Shown: positions 1 through 5,773 of the stretch, one piece after another
Layout of the letters: the number at the start of each line of letters is the position of its first letter
Numbering within the stretch: position 1 is the stretch's first letter
Assembly (NCBI GenBank): GCA_017501865.1
Contig: JAFVWD010000332.1
Coordinates: forward strand, 1 to 5,773
Origin: Clostridia bacterium
GTDB taxonomy: Bacteria; Bacillota; Clostridia; Oscillospirales; Acutalibacteraceae
Length of the DNA stretch: 5,773 nt
Reading direction: 5' to 3'
Position numbers and translations under genes: made by a program
The notes under the pieces: generated by a model
Told to the model about the DNA's origin: nothing
Database searches by the model: none
Seen by the model: the letters and a program-made list of their open reading frames with translations, nothing else

Positions 1-1
1 G

Positions 2-3000
2 ACACCTGAACAGTTTGTAATAGGTAGCAAAATTAAAGTTGTCGGTGATGGCGAAGAAATTGAATATTACCTTAGAAACAATGAATTTGAAATTGTAGGT
101 ATAGTGCTTTCACCGTATTGGATTTCTTATGAACGCGGTGCAACTACTGCCGGTAGTGGTAAGTTAGGTGACTTTGTTTATATTGCAAATGATGTTTTTC
201 AGTCAAGAATTAATTATTACAGTGAAGCATATGTAACTCTTAATGGTACTGAAGGGCTTGTGGCATATAGTGACGAGTACAATGCTTATATAGAACAGAT
301 GCAGAGTACACTTCTGCAGGCAACAGAGCCTATAGTTAAAGAACGAGCAGCAATTTTAGGTGCAAATCTTCCTGCTAAGCTTGCATCTGCACAAAGTCAG
401 ATTGCAGCTGCCGAGGCAGATGTTAATTCAAGACTTGCAGAAGGAAGAGCAAAAATTGCAGAATACAGAGAGCTTGAGAAAACAGGTGAGGCTCAGCTTG
501 CTGCCGCAAAAGCGGAGCTTGACAGAAAATACGCAGAAGCACAGGGTCAGCTTGAGTCAGGCAGTAGTCAGTATATGGCGGCGGTTAATGAATATAATGC
601 CAAAATAACAACTGTTGCGAATAAGCGTGCAGAGCATACAGCAAAGCTCAATGAGTACAATGTAAACAAAACAGCGGCGGATTCTGCTAAGCAACAGCTT
701 GATACGGCAAACACAGAGCTTCTTGCAGCAAAGCTTAAAATTGAAACAACTGAAGCACTTATAACAAGTACACAGTCTACTCTTGATAACATAAAAAACA
801 ATCAGAACGTTTCTCAGGAGGAACTTGATCTTGACCTTATGGCAGAACGTCTTGATCAGACAAATCCTGAACTTGCAAATATCCTCAGAAATGCTTCGAA
901 TTTAACCGCTCAGGGTATGGCTGCCGATGTAGTTGTTGAAACAGAACAATTGCTCGACCAGTACAATACAGAGCTTGTTATAGCTGAAGGCGATTATCAG
1001 CAGGGCAAGATAGTTTACGATGAGAAATATGCTGAGTGGAGTGCTGCTGACCAACAGTTGCAGGCAGCCAAAATTCAGCTTGACAGTGCAGATGCTCAGC
1101 TGAAAACAGCAGAAAGTCAGCTTGCTCAGTTTAAAGATCAGATTCAATCAAGCGGCTTCGACCTTCAGTTCGGTTCATTGAAGGCGCAAACAGAGTATAA
1201 CAATGCTCAGACACAGCTTACTTATAAAACAATGCAGCTTCAGAATATTCAGCAGACTCTCGAAAAGGCTGAGAAGCAGATAGCGGAGGCTGAAGCGGAA
1301 GCTGAAGAGAAAATGAGTCTGGTTAAAACTGAGTATAACAAGGGTGTTTCGTTACTCGAAACAATAAGAAGCGGTCCTTCGTGGTCTGTTTATGAGCGCG
1401 GTGATTCACCGGGTTACACAGGTTACGGCGAAGCTGCTAAAAATATGCAAAGACTCGCTTACATTTTCCCGACATTCTTCTTTATAGTGTCTACACTTGT
1501 ATGTCTTACAACAATGACAAGATTGGTAGAGGAACAGAGAACACAGCTCGGTACAATGAAAGCTTTGGGTTATGAAGATAAGACAATAGTAAGCAAATAT
1601 CTTATTTATGCAAGCTTAGCAAGTACTATAGGTAGTATTGTAGGTGTTCTTGCAGGCTTCTCGGCTTTGCCTCACGCAATTTTTGCGGCATGGGGAATTA
1701 TGTACGAAATCCCAAGTCTGAGAGTACAGCTTATTCCGGTTTATATAGTTTTAGGTATACTTATTTCGGTAGGTCTTACAACTCTTGCGGCATATATTTC
1801 TTGTGTTAAAGAGCTTAAGACACCTGCTTCAATTCTTATGCGTCCGAAACCGCCTAAGGATGGTAAACGTGTTTACCTTGAAAGAATACCTGCTATATGG
1901 TCAAGACTTAACTTTACTTCTAAGGTTACTGTTCGTAATCTTTTCAGAAACAAAAAACGTTTTGCAGTTACCGTAATAGGTATAGCAGGCTGTACCGCAC
2001 TTATGCTTTCAGCATTTGGTCTTCAGAATGCTATAGGAACTGTTATAACAAACCAGTACGGCGAAGAGGGTGTTGCTCAGTATGACCTTCAGGTTGTTCT
2101 TAAGGAAACTGCCCAGGGCTATACACCTGACAGTGAGGTTGTTAAGAATATTACAGGTATGCAGGGTATAGAAACTTCAATGTTAGGCTTCCTTAAGGTT
2201 TGCGAAGGTTATTCTGACAGAAGCGACAAAAAGATGGAAGTAGACGTTTTGGTTCCGCAGGCACCTGAAATGTTGAAACAGTTTGTTAATCTTAAGTCGG
2301 GTAAAGAAGATGTTCCTTTTACAGACGAAGGTGAGGTTATAACTAAAAAGTTCGCCGAAAAGACAAAGACGGAAATTGGTGACACAGTAAAGCTTTCGTG
2401 GACTGAAGGCACCAAAAAGGTAGAATATGAAGTTAATGTTGTCGGTATAGCAGATAACTACACCTTCCACTATGTGTATGTTACTCCTGCAACATACTAC
2501 AGAATGACAAATACTATTCCTAATTATAACTATCTCTTCTGCTCAATAACAGAAGATATGAGTGCAGATGCTAAAACAGCACTTGAGACTCAGATAGGTG
2601 CAGTGAACGGGGTTAACGGTACTGTTTACACTACCGTGGTTATTGATAACTTCAACAATATTATCAATGTACTTAATCTTGTTACACTTGTATTTATTGT
2701 TGCCGCGGTTACACTTGCATTTGTTGTTCTTTATAACCTTAACAACATTAACATCAATGAGAGAATCAAAGAACTCGCAACTCTTAAGGTTCTGGGCTTC
2801 TATGACGATGAGGTTTCGGCTTACATTTACCGTGAAAATGTTATACTGAGCTTCTTCGGTATAGTAATAGGTCTGTTCCTCGGAGTATTCCTGAATATTG
2901 CAGTTGTAAGTGTTGTTGATATTGATACGGTTACATTCAGTACGACTCTTAAGTGGTGGAGCTATGCTCTTGCTGCTTTGTGTACTGTAGTTTTCGCAAT

Positions 3001-3073
3001 TATTGTAAATGTTTTAATGCATTTCAAATTGAAGAAAATCAGTATGGTTGAGTCGTTGAAATCAGTAGAATAA
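2..3073 (+). CDS. ABC transporter permease, FtsX/MacB type, with long extracellular coiled-coil insertion (5' partial)
   Basis: Membrane subunit of an ABC exporter or mechanotransmission complex; its ATPase partner is not in the window. The frame is open to the left edge, so the gene starts upstream, and the first in-frame GTG (104) is internal. Of the 1023 visible residues, 1-103 are a MacB-like external domain. Residues 104-455 are Ala/Gln/Glu/Lys-rich heptad coiled coil, broken at about 266-312 as if forming an antiparallel hairpin. Membrane helices lie near 486-506, 533-560 and 577-600 (first FtsX unit), then 654-676, 892-914, 948-972 and 985-1008 (second unit). A further N-terminal helix is expected off-window. 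A basic motif, VRNLFRNKKRF (644-654), precedes the fourth visible helix. Paired coupling motifs EQRTQLGTMKALGY (511-524) and ERIKELATLKVLGF (920-933) show two FtsX repeats. Residues 677-890 form a second external domain. The family assignment is firm; the substrate is unknown. Confidence 0.93.
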   Translation, partial: TPEQFVIGSKIKVVGDGEEIEYYLRNNEFEIVGIVLSPYWISYERGATTAGSGKLGDFVYIANDVFQSRINYYSEAYVTLNGTEGLVAYSDEYNAYIEQMQSTLLQATEPIVKERAAILGANLPAKLASAQSQIAAAEADVNSRLAEGRAKIAEYRELEKTGEAQLAAAKAELDRKYAEAQGQLESGSSQYMAAVNEYNAKITTVANKRAEHTAKLNEYNVNKTAADSAKQQLDTANTELLAAKLKIETTEALITSTQSTLDNIKNNQNVSQEELDLDLMAERLDQTNPELANILRNASNLTAQGMAADVVVETEQLLDQYNTELVIAEGDYQQGKIVYDEKYAEWSAADQQLQAAKIQLDSADAQLKTAESQLAQFKDQIQSSGFDLQFGSLKAQTEYNNAQTQLTYKTMQLQNIQQTLEKAEKQIAEAEAEAEEKMSLVKTEYNKGVSLLETIRSGPSWSVYERGDSPGYTGYGEAAKNMQRLAYIFPTFFFIVSTLVCLTTMTRLVEEQRTQLGTMKALGYEDKTIVSKYLIYASLASTIGSIVGVLAGFSALPHAIFAAWGIMYEIPSLRVQLIPVYIVLGILISVGLTTLAAYISCVKELKTPASILMRPKPPKDGKRVYLERIPAIWSRLNFTSKVTVRNLFRNKKRFAVTVIGIAGCTALMLSAFGLQNAIGTVITNQYGEEGVAQYDLQVVLKETAQGYTPDSEVVKNITGMQGIETSMLGFLKVCEGYSDRSDKKMEVDVLVPQAPEMLKQFVNLKSGKEDVPFTDEGEVITKKFAEKTKTEIGDTVKLSWTEGTKKVEYEVNVVGIADNYTFHYVYVTPATYYRMTNTIPNYNYLFCSITEDMSADAKTALETQIGAVNGVNGTVYTTVVIDNFNNIINVLNLVTLVFIVAAVTLAFVVLYNLNNININERIKELATLKVLGFYDDEVSAYIYRENVILSFFGIVIGLFLGVFLNIAVVSVVDIDTVTFSTTLKWWSYALAALCTVVFAIIVNVLMHFKLKKISMVESLKSVE

Positions 3074-3100
3074 AACTGATATCCCAAACAAATAAGCTTA

Positions 3101-3254
3101 AGGGGATGTAAAAAAAGCGCAGACCATATAAAACCAGATATAGCAATGGGTTCTGTAGGTTTAATAAGCCTATAGAACCCATTTAAAATACAAACAAACT
3201 AAAATTGATGAAAAAATTATGTTTTATACGGTCTGCGCTTTTTTCCCATCCCCT
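3101..3254. repeat. Nested inverted repeat, MITE-like element or bidirectional terminator
   Basis: The ends are long inverted repeats. Positions 3101-3108 pair with 3247-3254 (AGGGGATG/CATCCCCT), and after a 2-nt mismatch 3111-3125 pair perfectly with 3230-3244 (AAAAAAGCGCAGACC and its complement). After one more mismatch, 3127-3134 pair with 3221-3228. In total 31 of 34 positions pair. Inside lies a second hairpin, 3145-3159 with 3169-3183 (15 bp including one G-T, 9-nt loop). If the repeat is taken to begin at GGGG, TAA directly flanks both sides (3099-3101 and 3254-3256), which fits a 3-bp target duplication. No gene is encoded. Both strands read a GC-rich stem ending in a T-run, so it could also end transcription of the permease gene and of any leftward read-through. 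The structure is certain; a mobile origin is inference. Confidence 0.7.
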
Positions 3255-3256
3255 AA

Positions 3257-3298
3257 AAATGAGCTGTAAAAAAACCTGCGTTTTTTTACAGCTCATTT
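3257..3298. repeat. Perfect 18-bp-arm palindrome with A-run/T-run inside the stem
   Basis: Positions 3257-3274 are the exact reverse complement of 3281-3298, with the 6-nt loop CCTGCG. The stem has GAGCTGT at its base, and seven A residues pair with seven T residues next to the loop. In a normal intrinsic terminator the T-run follows a GC-rich stem, whereas here it lies within the stem, so terminator function is uncertain on either strand. It begins 2 bp after the larger nested repeat. It may be a dispersed palindromic repeat or an atypical bidirectional terminator between the convergent genes. Confidence 0.65.
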
Positions 3299-3355
3299 GA
3301 AATTCAGTGTTAACTGAAAACATCCCGGTAACTCAGAGTATTGATAGTATTCAAT
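3299..3355. other. Remaining intergenic DNA, no gene seen
   Basis: This short stretch lies between the 3257-3298 palindrome and the terminator of the TetR-family gene. It contains only a weak 6-bp hairpin (TTCAGT at 3303-3308 with ACTGAA at 3313-3318, 4-nt loop). I see no reading frame with a ribosome binding site and no RNA gene here. Together with the palindromes it makes up the 326-bp non-coding gap between the two convergent genes. Confidence 0.5.
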
Positions 3356-3389
3356 AAATAAAAAAGCAACGCATTTTAATTTGCGTTGC
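3356..3389 (-). terminator. Intrinsic terminator of the TetR-family gene
   Basis: On the minus strand an 8-bp GC-rich stem (GCAACGCA at 3389-3382 and TGCGTTGC at 3373-3366, 8-nt loop) is followed at once by six T residues and then ATTTATT. It begins 10 bp beyond the TAA stop of the TetR-family gene. The plus strand has no T-run after the stem, so the terminator works leftward only. Confidence 0.88.
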
Positions 3390-3399
3390 AGGTTTAGTA

Positions 3400-4035
3400 T
3401 TAAAAATCATCATCATTTGATGTATAAGAAGCGAATTTTGATTTCGCGAAAAGAGAACCGCTTATATACATATCCGCAATAAATTCAGCCATAATATTCG
3501 GAGAGATTACCATTCCGTCATCCATCCAATCAACAACGGTTCCGGTCAAAGCATTAAGAGCAAAGTTGAGAATAAATCTTCTCGGGTCCTCCTGCGGATA
3601 ATTTTCTTTTGCAACAGGAACATTTTTTGCAAGAAGCTTTGTAATTCTTTTAAGAACCTTATTGTTGTTATATTCGCGAGTGATTACAAAACGAGCTATT
3701 GCTGTGTTTTCCTGACAGAAAACAAGAATATTCTTAATGTAATTTGCGAAAGCCTCAGGTGAATTCACAGATTCTTCGGTTCCCTGGAGTACACTTTCAA
3801 ATATTTCATATGCTTCGTTTTGTATCTGCTCTAACATATCAAATATGTCTGTATAATAAAAGTAAAAGGTTGCACGGTTTATATCAGCAACTTCAGTTAA
3901 TTCAGTAACAGTAATCTCGTTTATGGATTTCTTTTGTAACAGTGCAAAAAGAGAATCTCTCAAGAGCTTTTTTGTTCGTTTAACACGCCTGTCATTGGTG
4001 TTTACCTTTGATAAACGTTCGTCGCTATTTGGCAT
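3400..4035 (-). CDS. TetR/AcrR-family transcriptional regulator
   Basis: A cytoplasmic dimeric repressor of 211 residues, normal for the family. The N-terminal DNA-binding domain spans about residues 16-66. Helix 1 is in KKLLRDSLFALLQKK (22-36). The helix-turn-helix follows, with ITVTELTEVADINRATFYFYY (41-61), where INRATFYFYY is the TetR recognition-helix signature. Residues 70-211 are the all-helical ligand-binding and dimerisation domain, which diverges too much to predict a ligand. The C-terminus is acidic (SNDDDF). The ATG start at 4035 is supported by AGGAGG at 4047-4042, 6 nt upstream. The gene has its own promoter and terminator, so it is monocistronic. It is divergent from the GlpA-like gene and convergent with the permease gene. 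Either could be its target, and a palindrome in its promoter suggests autoregulation. The family call is secure; the target is inferred. Confidence 0.95.
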   Translation of the reverse strand: MPNSDERLSKVNTNDRRVKRTKKLLRDSLFALLQKKSINEITVTELTEVADINRATFYFYYTDIFDMLEQIQNEAYEIFESVLQGTEESVNSPEAFANYIKNILVFCQENTAIARFVITREYNNNKVLKRITKLLAKNVPVAKENYPQEDPRRFILNFALNALTGTVVDWMDDGMVISPNIMAEFIADMYISGSLFAKSKFASYTSNDDDF

Positions 4036-4065
4036 ATTATCCCTCCTGTATTCTTATTTTTAATC

Positions 4066-4094
4066 ATTTTAGCACAAATTTGTTGGATATTCAA
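4066..4094 (-). promoter_or_regulatory. Sigma-A-type promoter of the TetR-family gene
   Basis: On the minus strand, TTGAAT (4094-4089) and TAAAAT (4071-4066) are separated by exactly 17 nt, close to the TTGACA/TATAAT consensus. The -10 box is about 30 nt upstream of the ATG at 4035, leaving a short leader that carries the AGGAGG ribosome binding site. Confidence 0.75.
4074..4083. promoter_or_regulatory. Candidate operator: 10-bp palindrome in the promoter spacer
   Basis: ACAAATTTGT is a perfect palindrome lying between the -35 and -10 boxes of the TetR-family promoter. TetR proteins bind palindromes as dimers and often repress their own promoters from this position. The site is shorter than many TetR operators (15 bp or more) and the region is AT-rich, so chance occurrence is possible. 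Confidence 0.4.
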
Positions 4095-4115
4095 GTCTAA
4101 AAAAGAAAAATGTTT

Positions 4116-4135
4116 AAATTCTTAAAAATTCTTAA
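4116..4135. repeat. Exact 10-bp tandem direct repeat in the divergent promoter region
   Basis: AAATTCTTAA occurs twice back to back (4116-4125 and 4126-4135), a spacing of about one helical turn. It lies between the leftward tetR-type promoter and the rightward oxidoreductase promoter. Such phased repeats can be paired binding sites or bent DNA, and simple AT-rich duplication is also possible. Confidence 0.5.
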
Positions 4136-4204
4136 ATAAATTATATCAGGGTGTTGATTTCTGTAGTAGTATCTGTATGGTATATATTACAACTAATTAC
4201 GTAC

Positions 4205-4233
4205 TTGATTTTTATAGGTAATATTGATATAAT
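4205..4233 (+). promoter_or_regulatory. Sigma-A-type promoter of the GlpA-like oxidoreductase operon
   Basis: TTGATT (4205-4210) and a consensus TATAAT (4228-4233) are separated by 17 nt. The predicted transcript starts near 4240 and has a leader of about 38 nt. AAGGAG at 4264-4269 lies 8 nt before the ATG at 4278. The octamer ATTGATAT occurs at 4223-4230 and 4236-4243, overlapping the -10 box and the start site, and could be a regulatory repeat. Confidence 0.75.
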
Positions 4234-4277
4234 TAATTGATATTTAAAAGTGTATTTCTCATTAAGGAGTTGTTTAA

Positions 4278-5711
4278 ATGAAGTACGATGTTGCTGTTAT
4301 TGGTGCGGGTGTTTCAGGCGCACTCATTACACGAGAGCTTTCAAGGTACAATCTTAAAATTGCGTTATTGGAAAAAGCGAACGATTGTGCTATGGGAGCA
4401 ACCAAAGCAAACAGTGCTATAGTTCACGCAGGTTTTGATGCAAAGCCCGGTTCATTGAAGGCTAAGCTCAATGTTCGCGGTGTTGAACTTATGAAGGTAA
4501 CCTGTGAAGAGCTTAATGTTCCTCTTAAAAATATCGGTGCACTTGTCGTTGCGTTTTCTCAGGATGAAATACCTCATCTTGAGGAGCTTCTTGAAAGAGG
4601 TAAAGAAAACGGAGTGCCTGAGCTTTCAATTGTTTACAGAGATGAACTCGTTAAAATGGAACCTAATATAGGCGATACGGCAGTTGCAGCACTTTCTGCA
4701 CCTACTTCTTCTATAGTTTGTCCGTATGAGCTGACAATTGCAGGTGTGGAAAATGCGGTAACAAACGGTGCCGAGTTTATAAGAAATTGTGAGGTTACCG
4801 CTATAAATCAAAAAGATGGTTTGTTTGAGCTTGAAACAACCTCAGGAAAAATAGAAGCAACTTATGTTATAAATGCGGCAGGTGTATTTTCGGGTAAGGT
4901 TGCCAAGATGATAGGTGACAATTCAATAGAGATCATTCCCCGTAGAGGCGACTATTATCTTCTTGATAAATCCCAGGGTGCTTTAGCCTTCAGAACAATT
5001 TTCCAATGCCCGACAAAAATGGGTAAGGGTGTTTTAGTTTCACCTACAGTTGACGGTAACCTTATAGTTGGTCCGTCTGCAATTGAGCACGATGACGGTG
5101 ATAATGTAGACACAACTGCTGAAGGACTTGATTTGGTTTATAATTCTGCAGTTAAGAGTATACCTCTTGTTTCCTTAAGAAATGCCATAACCTCATTCAG
5201 CGGTAACCGTGCACACTGCACTGCTGATGATTTTATAATAGGCTCATCTGAGGTGAATAAAAACTTTATCAATGTTGCAGGTATTGAGTCACCGGGGCTT
5301 TCATCCGCTCCTGCTATTGCTGAAATGGTTAGCGGAATTGTTATTAATCTTATAGGTGATGTTGAAAAGAAAAACAGTTTTAACCCTGTGAGACCGGCAC
5401 CTGTTCGTTTCAGAGAGATGACATCCTTGCAAAGAGAAAGACTTGTTGAAAAGAATAAGGCTTACGGAAGAATTGTATGTCGTTGTGAGACAATTACCGA
5501 AGGTGAAATTATAGACGCTATTCATGCTCCTGCAGGTGCAAGAGATGTAGACGGTGTAAAAAGAAGAACAAGAGCGGGAATGGGCAGATGTCAGGGCGGC
5601 TTCTGTGGCAGTAAGGTTGTGGAAATCCTTGCAAGAGAGCTTGATGTTCCTGTTAACACAATAACTAAATTCGGTAAAAATTCTAATATTATGTTTGACA
5701 AAACGAAGTGA
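4278..5711 (+). CDS. GlpA-like FAD-dependent dehydrogenase with C-terminal BFD-like [2Fe-2S] domain
   Basis: A flavoenzyme of the DAO superfamily, 477 residues, likely oxidising glycerol 3-phosphate or a similar hydroxyacid and passing electrons to a partner flavoprotein. The FAD Rossmann fold begins at once: GAGVSG (9-14), with E32 ending the second strand to bind the ribose. GATKANSAIVHAGFD (40-54), NAAG (199-202), SGNRAH around R311 and GIESPGLSSAP (335-345) are typical of GlpA/GlpO/LhgO relatives. The C-terminal domain (about 395-465) carries C401-x-C403 and C438-x4-C443, the four cysteine ligands of a BFD-like [2Fe-2S] cluster. There is no signal peptide or clear membrane segment. ATG 4278 is supported by AAGGAG. 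The next gene starts 12 nt after the stop, so the two are an operon. Fold and cofactors are secure. The substrate is not: glycerol 3-phosphate is most likely, and 2-hydroxyglutarate or another substrate is possible. Confidence 0.93.
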   Translation: MKYDVAVIGAGVSGALITRELSRYNLKIALLEKANDCAMGATKANSAIVHAGFDAKPGSLKAKLNVRGVELMKVTCEELNVPLKNIGALVVAFSQDEIPHLEELLERGKENGVPELSIVYRDELVKMEPNIGDTAVAALSAPTSSIVCPYELTIAGVENAVTNGAEFIRNCEVTAINQKDGLFELETTSGKIEATYVINAAGVFSGKVAKMIGDNSIEIIPRRGDYYLLDKSQGALAFRTIFQCPTKMGKGVLVSPTVDGNLIVGPSAIEHDDGDNVDTTAEGLDLVYNSAVKSIPLVSLRNAITSFSGNRAHCTADDFIIGSSEVNKNFINVAGIESPGLSSAPAIAEMVSGIVINLIGDVEKKNSFNPVRPAPVRFREMTSLQRERLVEKNKAYGRIVCRCETITEGEIIDAIHAPAGARDVDGVKRRTRAGMGRCQGGFCGSKVVEILARELDVPVNTITKFGKNSNIMFDKTK

Positions 5712-5723
5712 GGAGGCAGGGAT

Positions 5724-5773
5724 ATGTTGAATTATGATTTAGTAGTAGTCGGCGGTGGTCCTGCCGGTCTGGC
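5724..5773 (+). CDS. FAD/NAD(P)-dependent oxidoreductase, N-terminal fragment (3' partial)
   Basis: Only the first 16 full codons are in the window: MLNYDLVVVGGGPAGL. This is a start-proximal Rossmann beta-strand followed by the dinucleotide-binding motif GGGPAG, as in the pyridine-nucleotide-disulfide oxidoreductase family. A strong ribosome binding site, AGGAGG (5711-5716), overlaps the stop codon of the preceding gene and lies 7 nt before the ATG. That gene is 12 nt upstream, so the two are almost certainly co-transcribed. In related operons (for example the Thermotoga GlpA-like cluster) this position holds an NADH-oxidase-like flavoprotein that partners the dehydrogenase and is followed by a small DUF1667 protein. 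That identity is inferred from context, since the rest of the gene is not visible. Confidence 0.85.
   Translation, partial: MLNYDLVVVGGGPAGL

Noticed and set aside
104..106. GTG as the start codon of the permease gene
   Set aside because: The same frame is open back to position 2 with sensible MacB-like protein sequence (for example EFEIVGI just before the GTG), and no ribosome binding site precedes the GTG. The gene simply enters from the left edge.
2183..2470. Minus-strand open frame inside the permease gene
   Set aside because: It lies wholly inside a well-supported gene, has no ribosome binding site and shows no recognisable domain. The same holds for the other short open frames within 360-2849 and inside the GlpA-like gene.
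3147..3173. Tiny ATG frame in the central hairpin of the nested repeat
   Set aside because: It is only nine codons long, lies entirely within a palindrome and has no ribosome binding site.
3101..3298. CRISPR array or riboswitch
   Set aside because: The repeats are inverted, not direct with regular spacers. The position after one stop codon and before a convergent stop codon does not fit a 5' leader.
4154..4188. Alternative upstream promoter for the GlpA-like gene (TTGATT with TATATT)
   Set aside because: The spacer to the TATATT box is 23 nt, and the only box at a 16-nt spacing (TATGGT) is poor. The promoter at 4205-4233 is clearly better.

Overview
The window looks like a chromosomal segment from a moderately AT-rich, low-GC Gram-positive bacterium, most likely a gut-type Clostridia (Oscillospiraceae/Lachnospiraceae-like). 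The evidence is strong AGGAGG-type ribosome binding sites, near-consensus sigma-A promoters, AT-rich intergenic DNA, an FtsX-type permease with a huge external coiled coil, and a GlpA-like flavoprotein with a C-terminal [2Fe-2S] domain followed by a second flavoprotein. No 16S or other marker is present, so the taxonomy is inference.

Layout. (1) Positions 2-3073 (+) hold the 3' 1023 codons of a large ABC transporter permease of the FtsX/MacB type. Its true start lies upstream of the window. (2) Positions 3074-3399 are a non-coding convergent intergenic region packed with palindromes. They are a 154-bp nested inverted repeat that looks like a small non-autonomous element (3101-3254), a perfect 18-bp-arm palindrome (3257-3298), and a conventional intrinsic terminator for the leftward gene (about 3356-3389). 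(3) Positions 3400-4035 (-) encode a TetR/AcrR-family repressor. (4) Positions 4036-4277 are a divergent promoter region. It has a good promoter in each direction, a 10-bp palindrome in the spacer of the tetR-type promoter, and an exact 10-bp tandem repeat between the two promoters. (5) Positions 4278-5711 (+) encode a GlpA-like FAD-dependent dehydrogenase with a BFD-like [2Fe-2S] domain. (6) From 5724 to the window edge (+) is the start of a second FAD/NAD-dependent oxidoreductase, co-transcribed with the first.

How the parts may work together. The two flavoprotein genes resemble the start of a known three-part operon: a GlpA-like dehydrogenase, an NADH-oxidase-like flavoprotein and a small DUF1667 protein. 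That operon is usually linked to glycerol-3-phosphate or related 2-hydroxyacid oxidation. The TetR protein sits divergently to it and convergently to the permease, so it could control itself, the oxidoreductase operon, the transporter, or a combination. The sequence alone does not decide this. I see no clear undescribed system. The most unusual items are the permease's roughly 350-residue external coiled-coil hairpin and the nested palindromic element.
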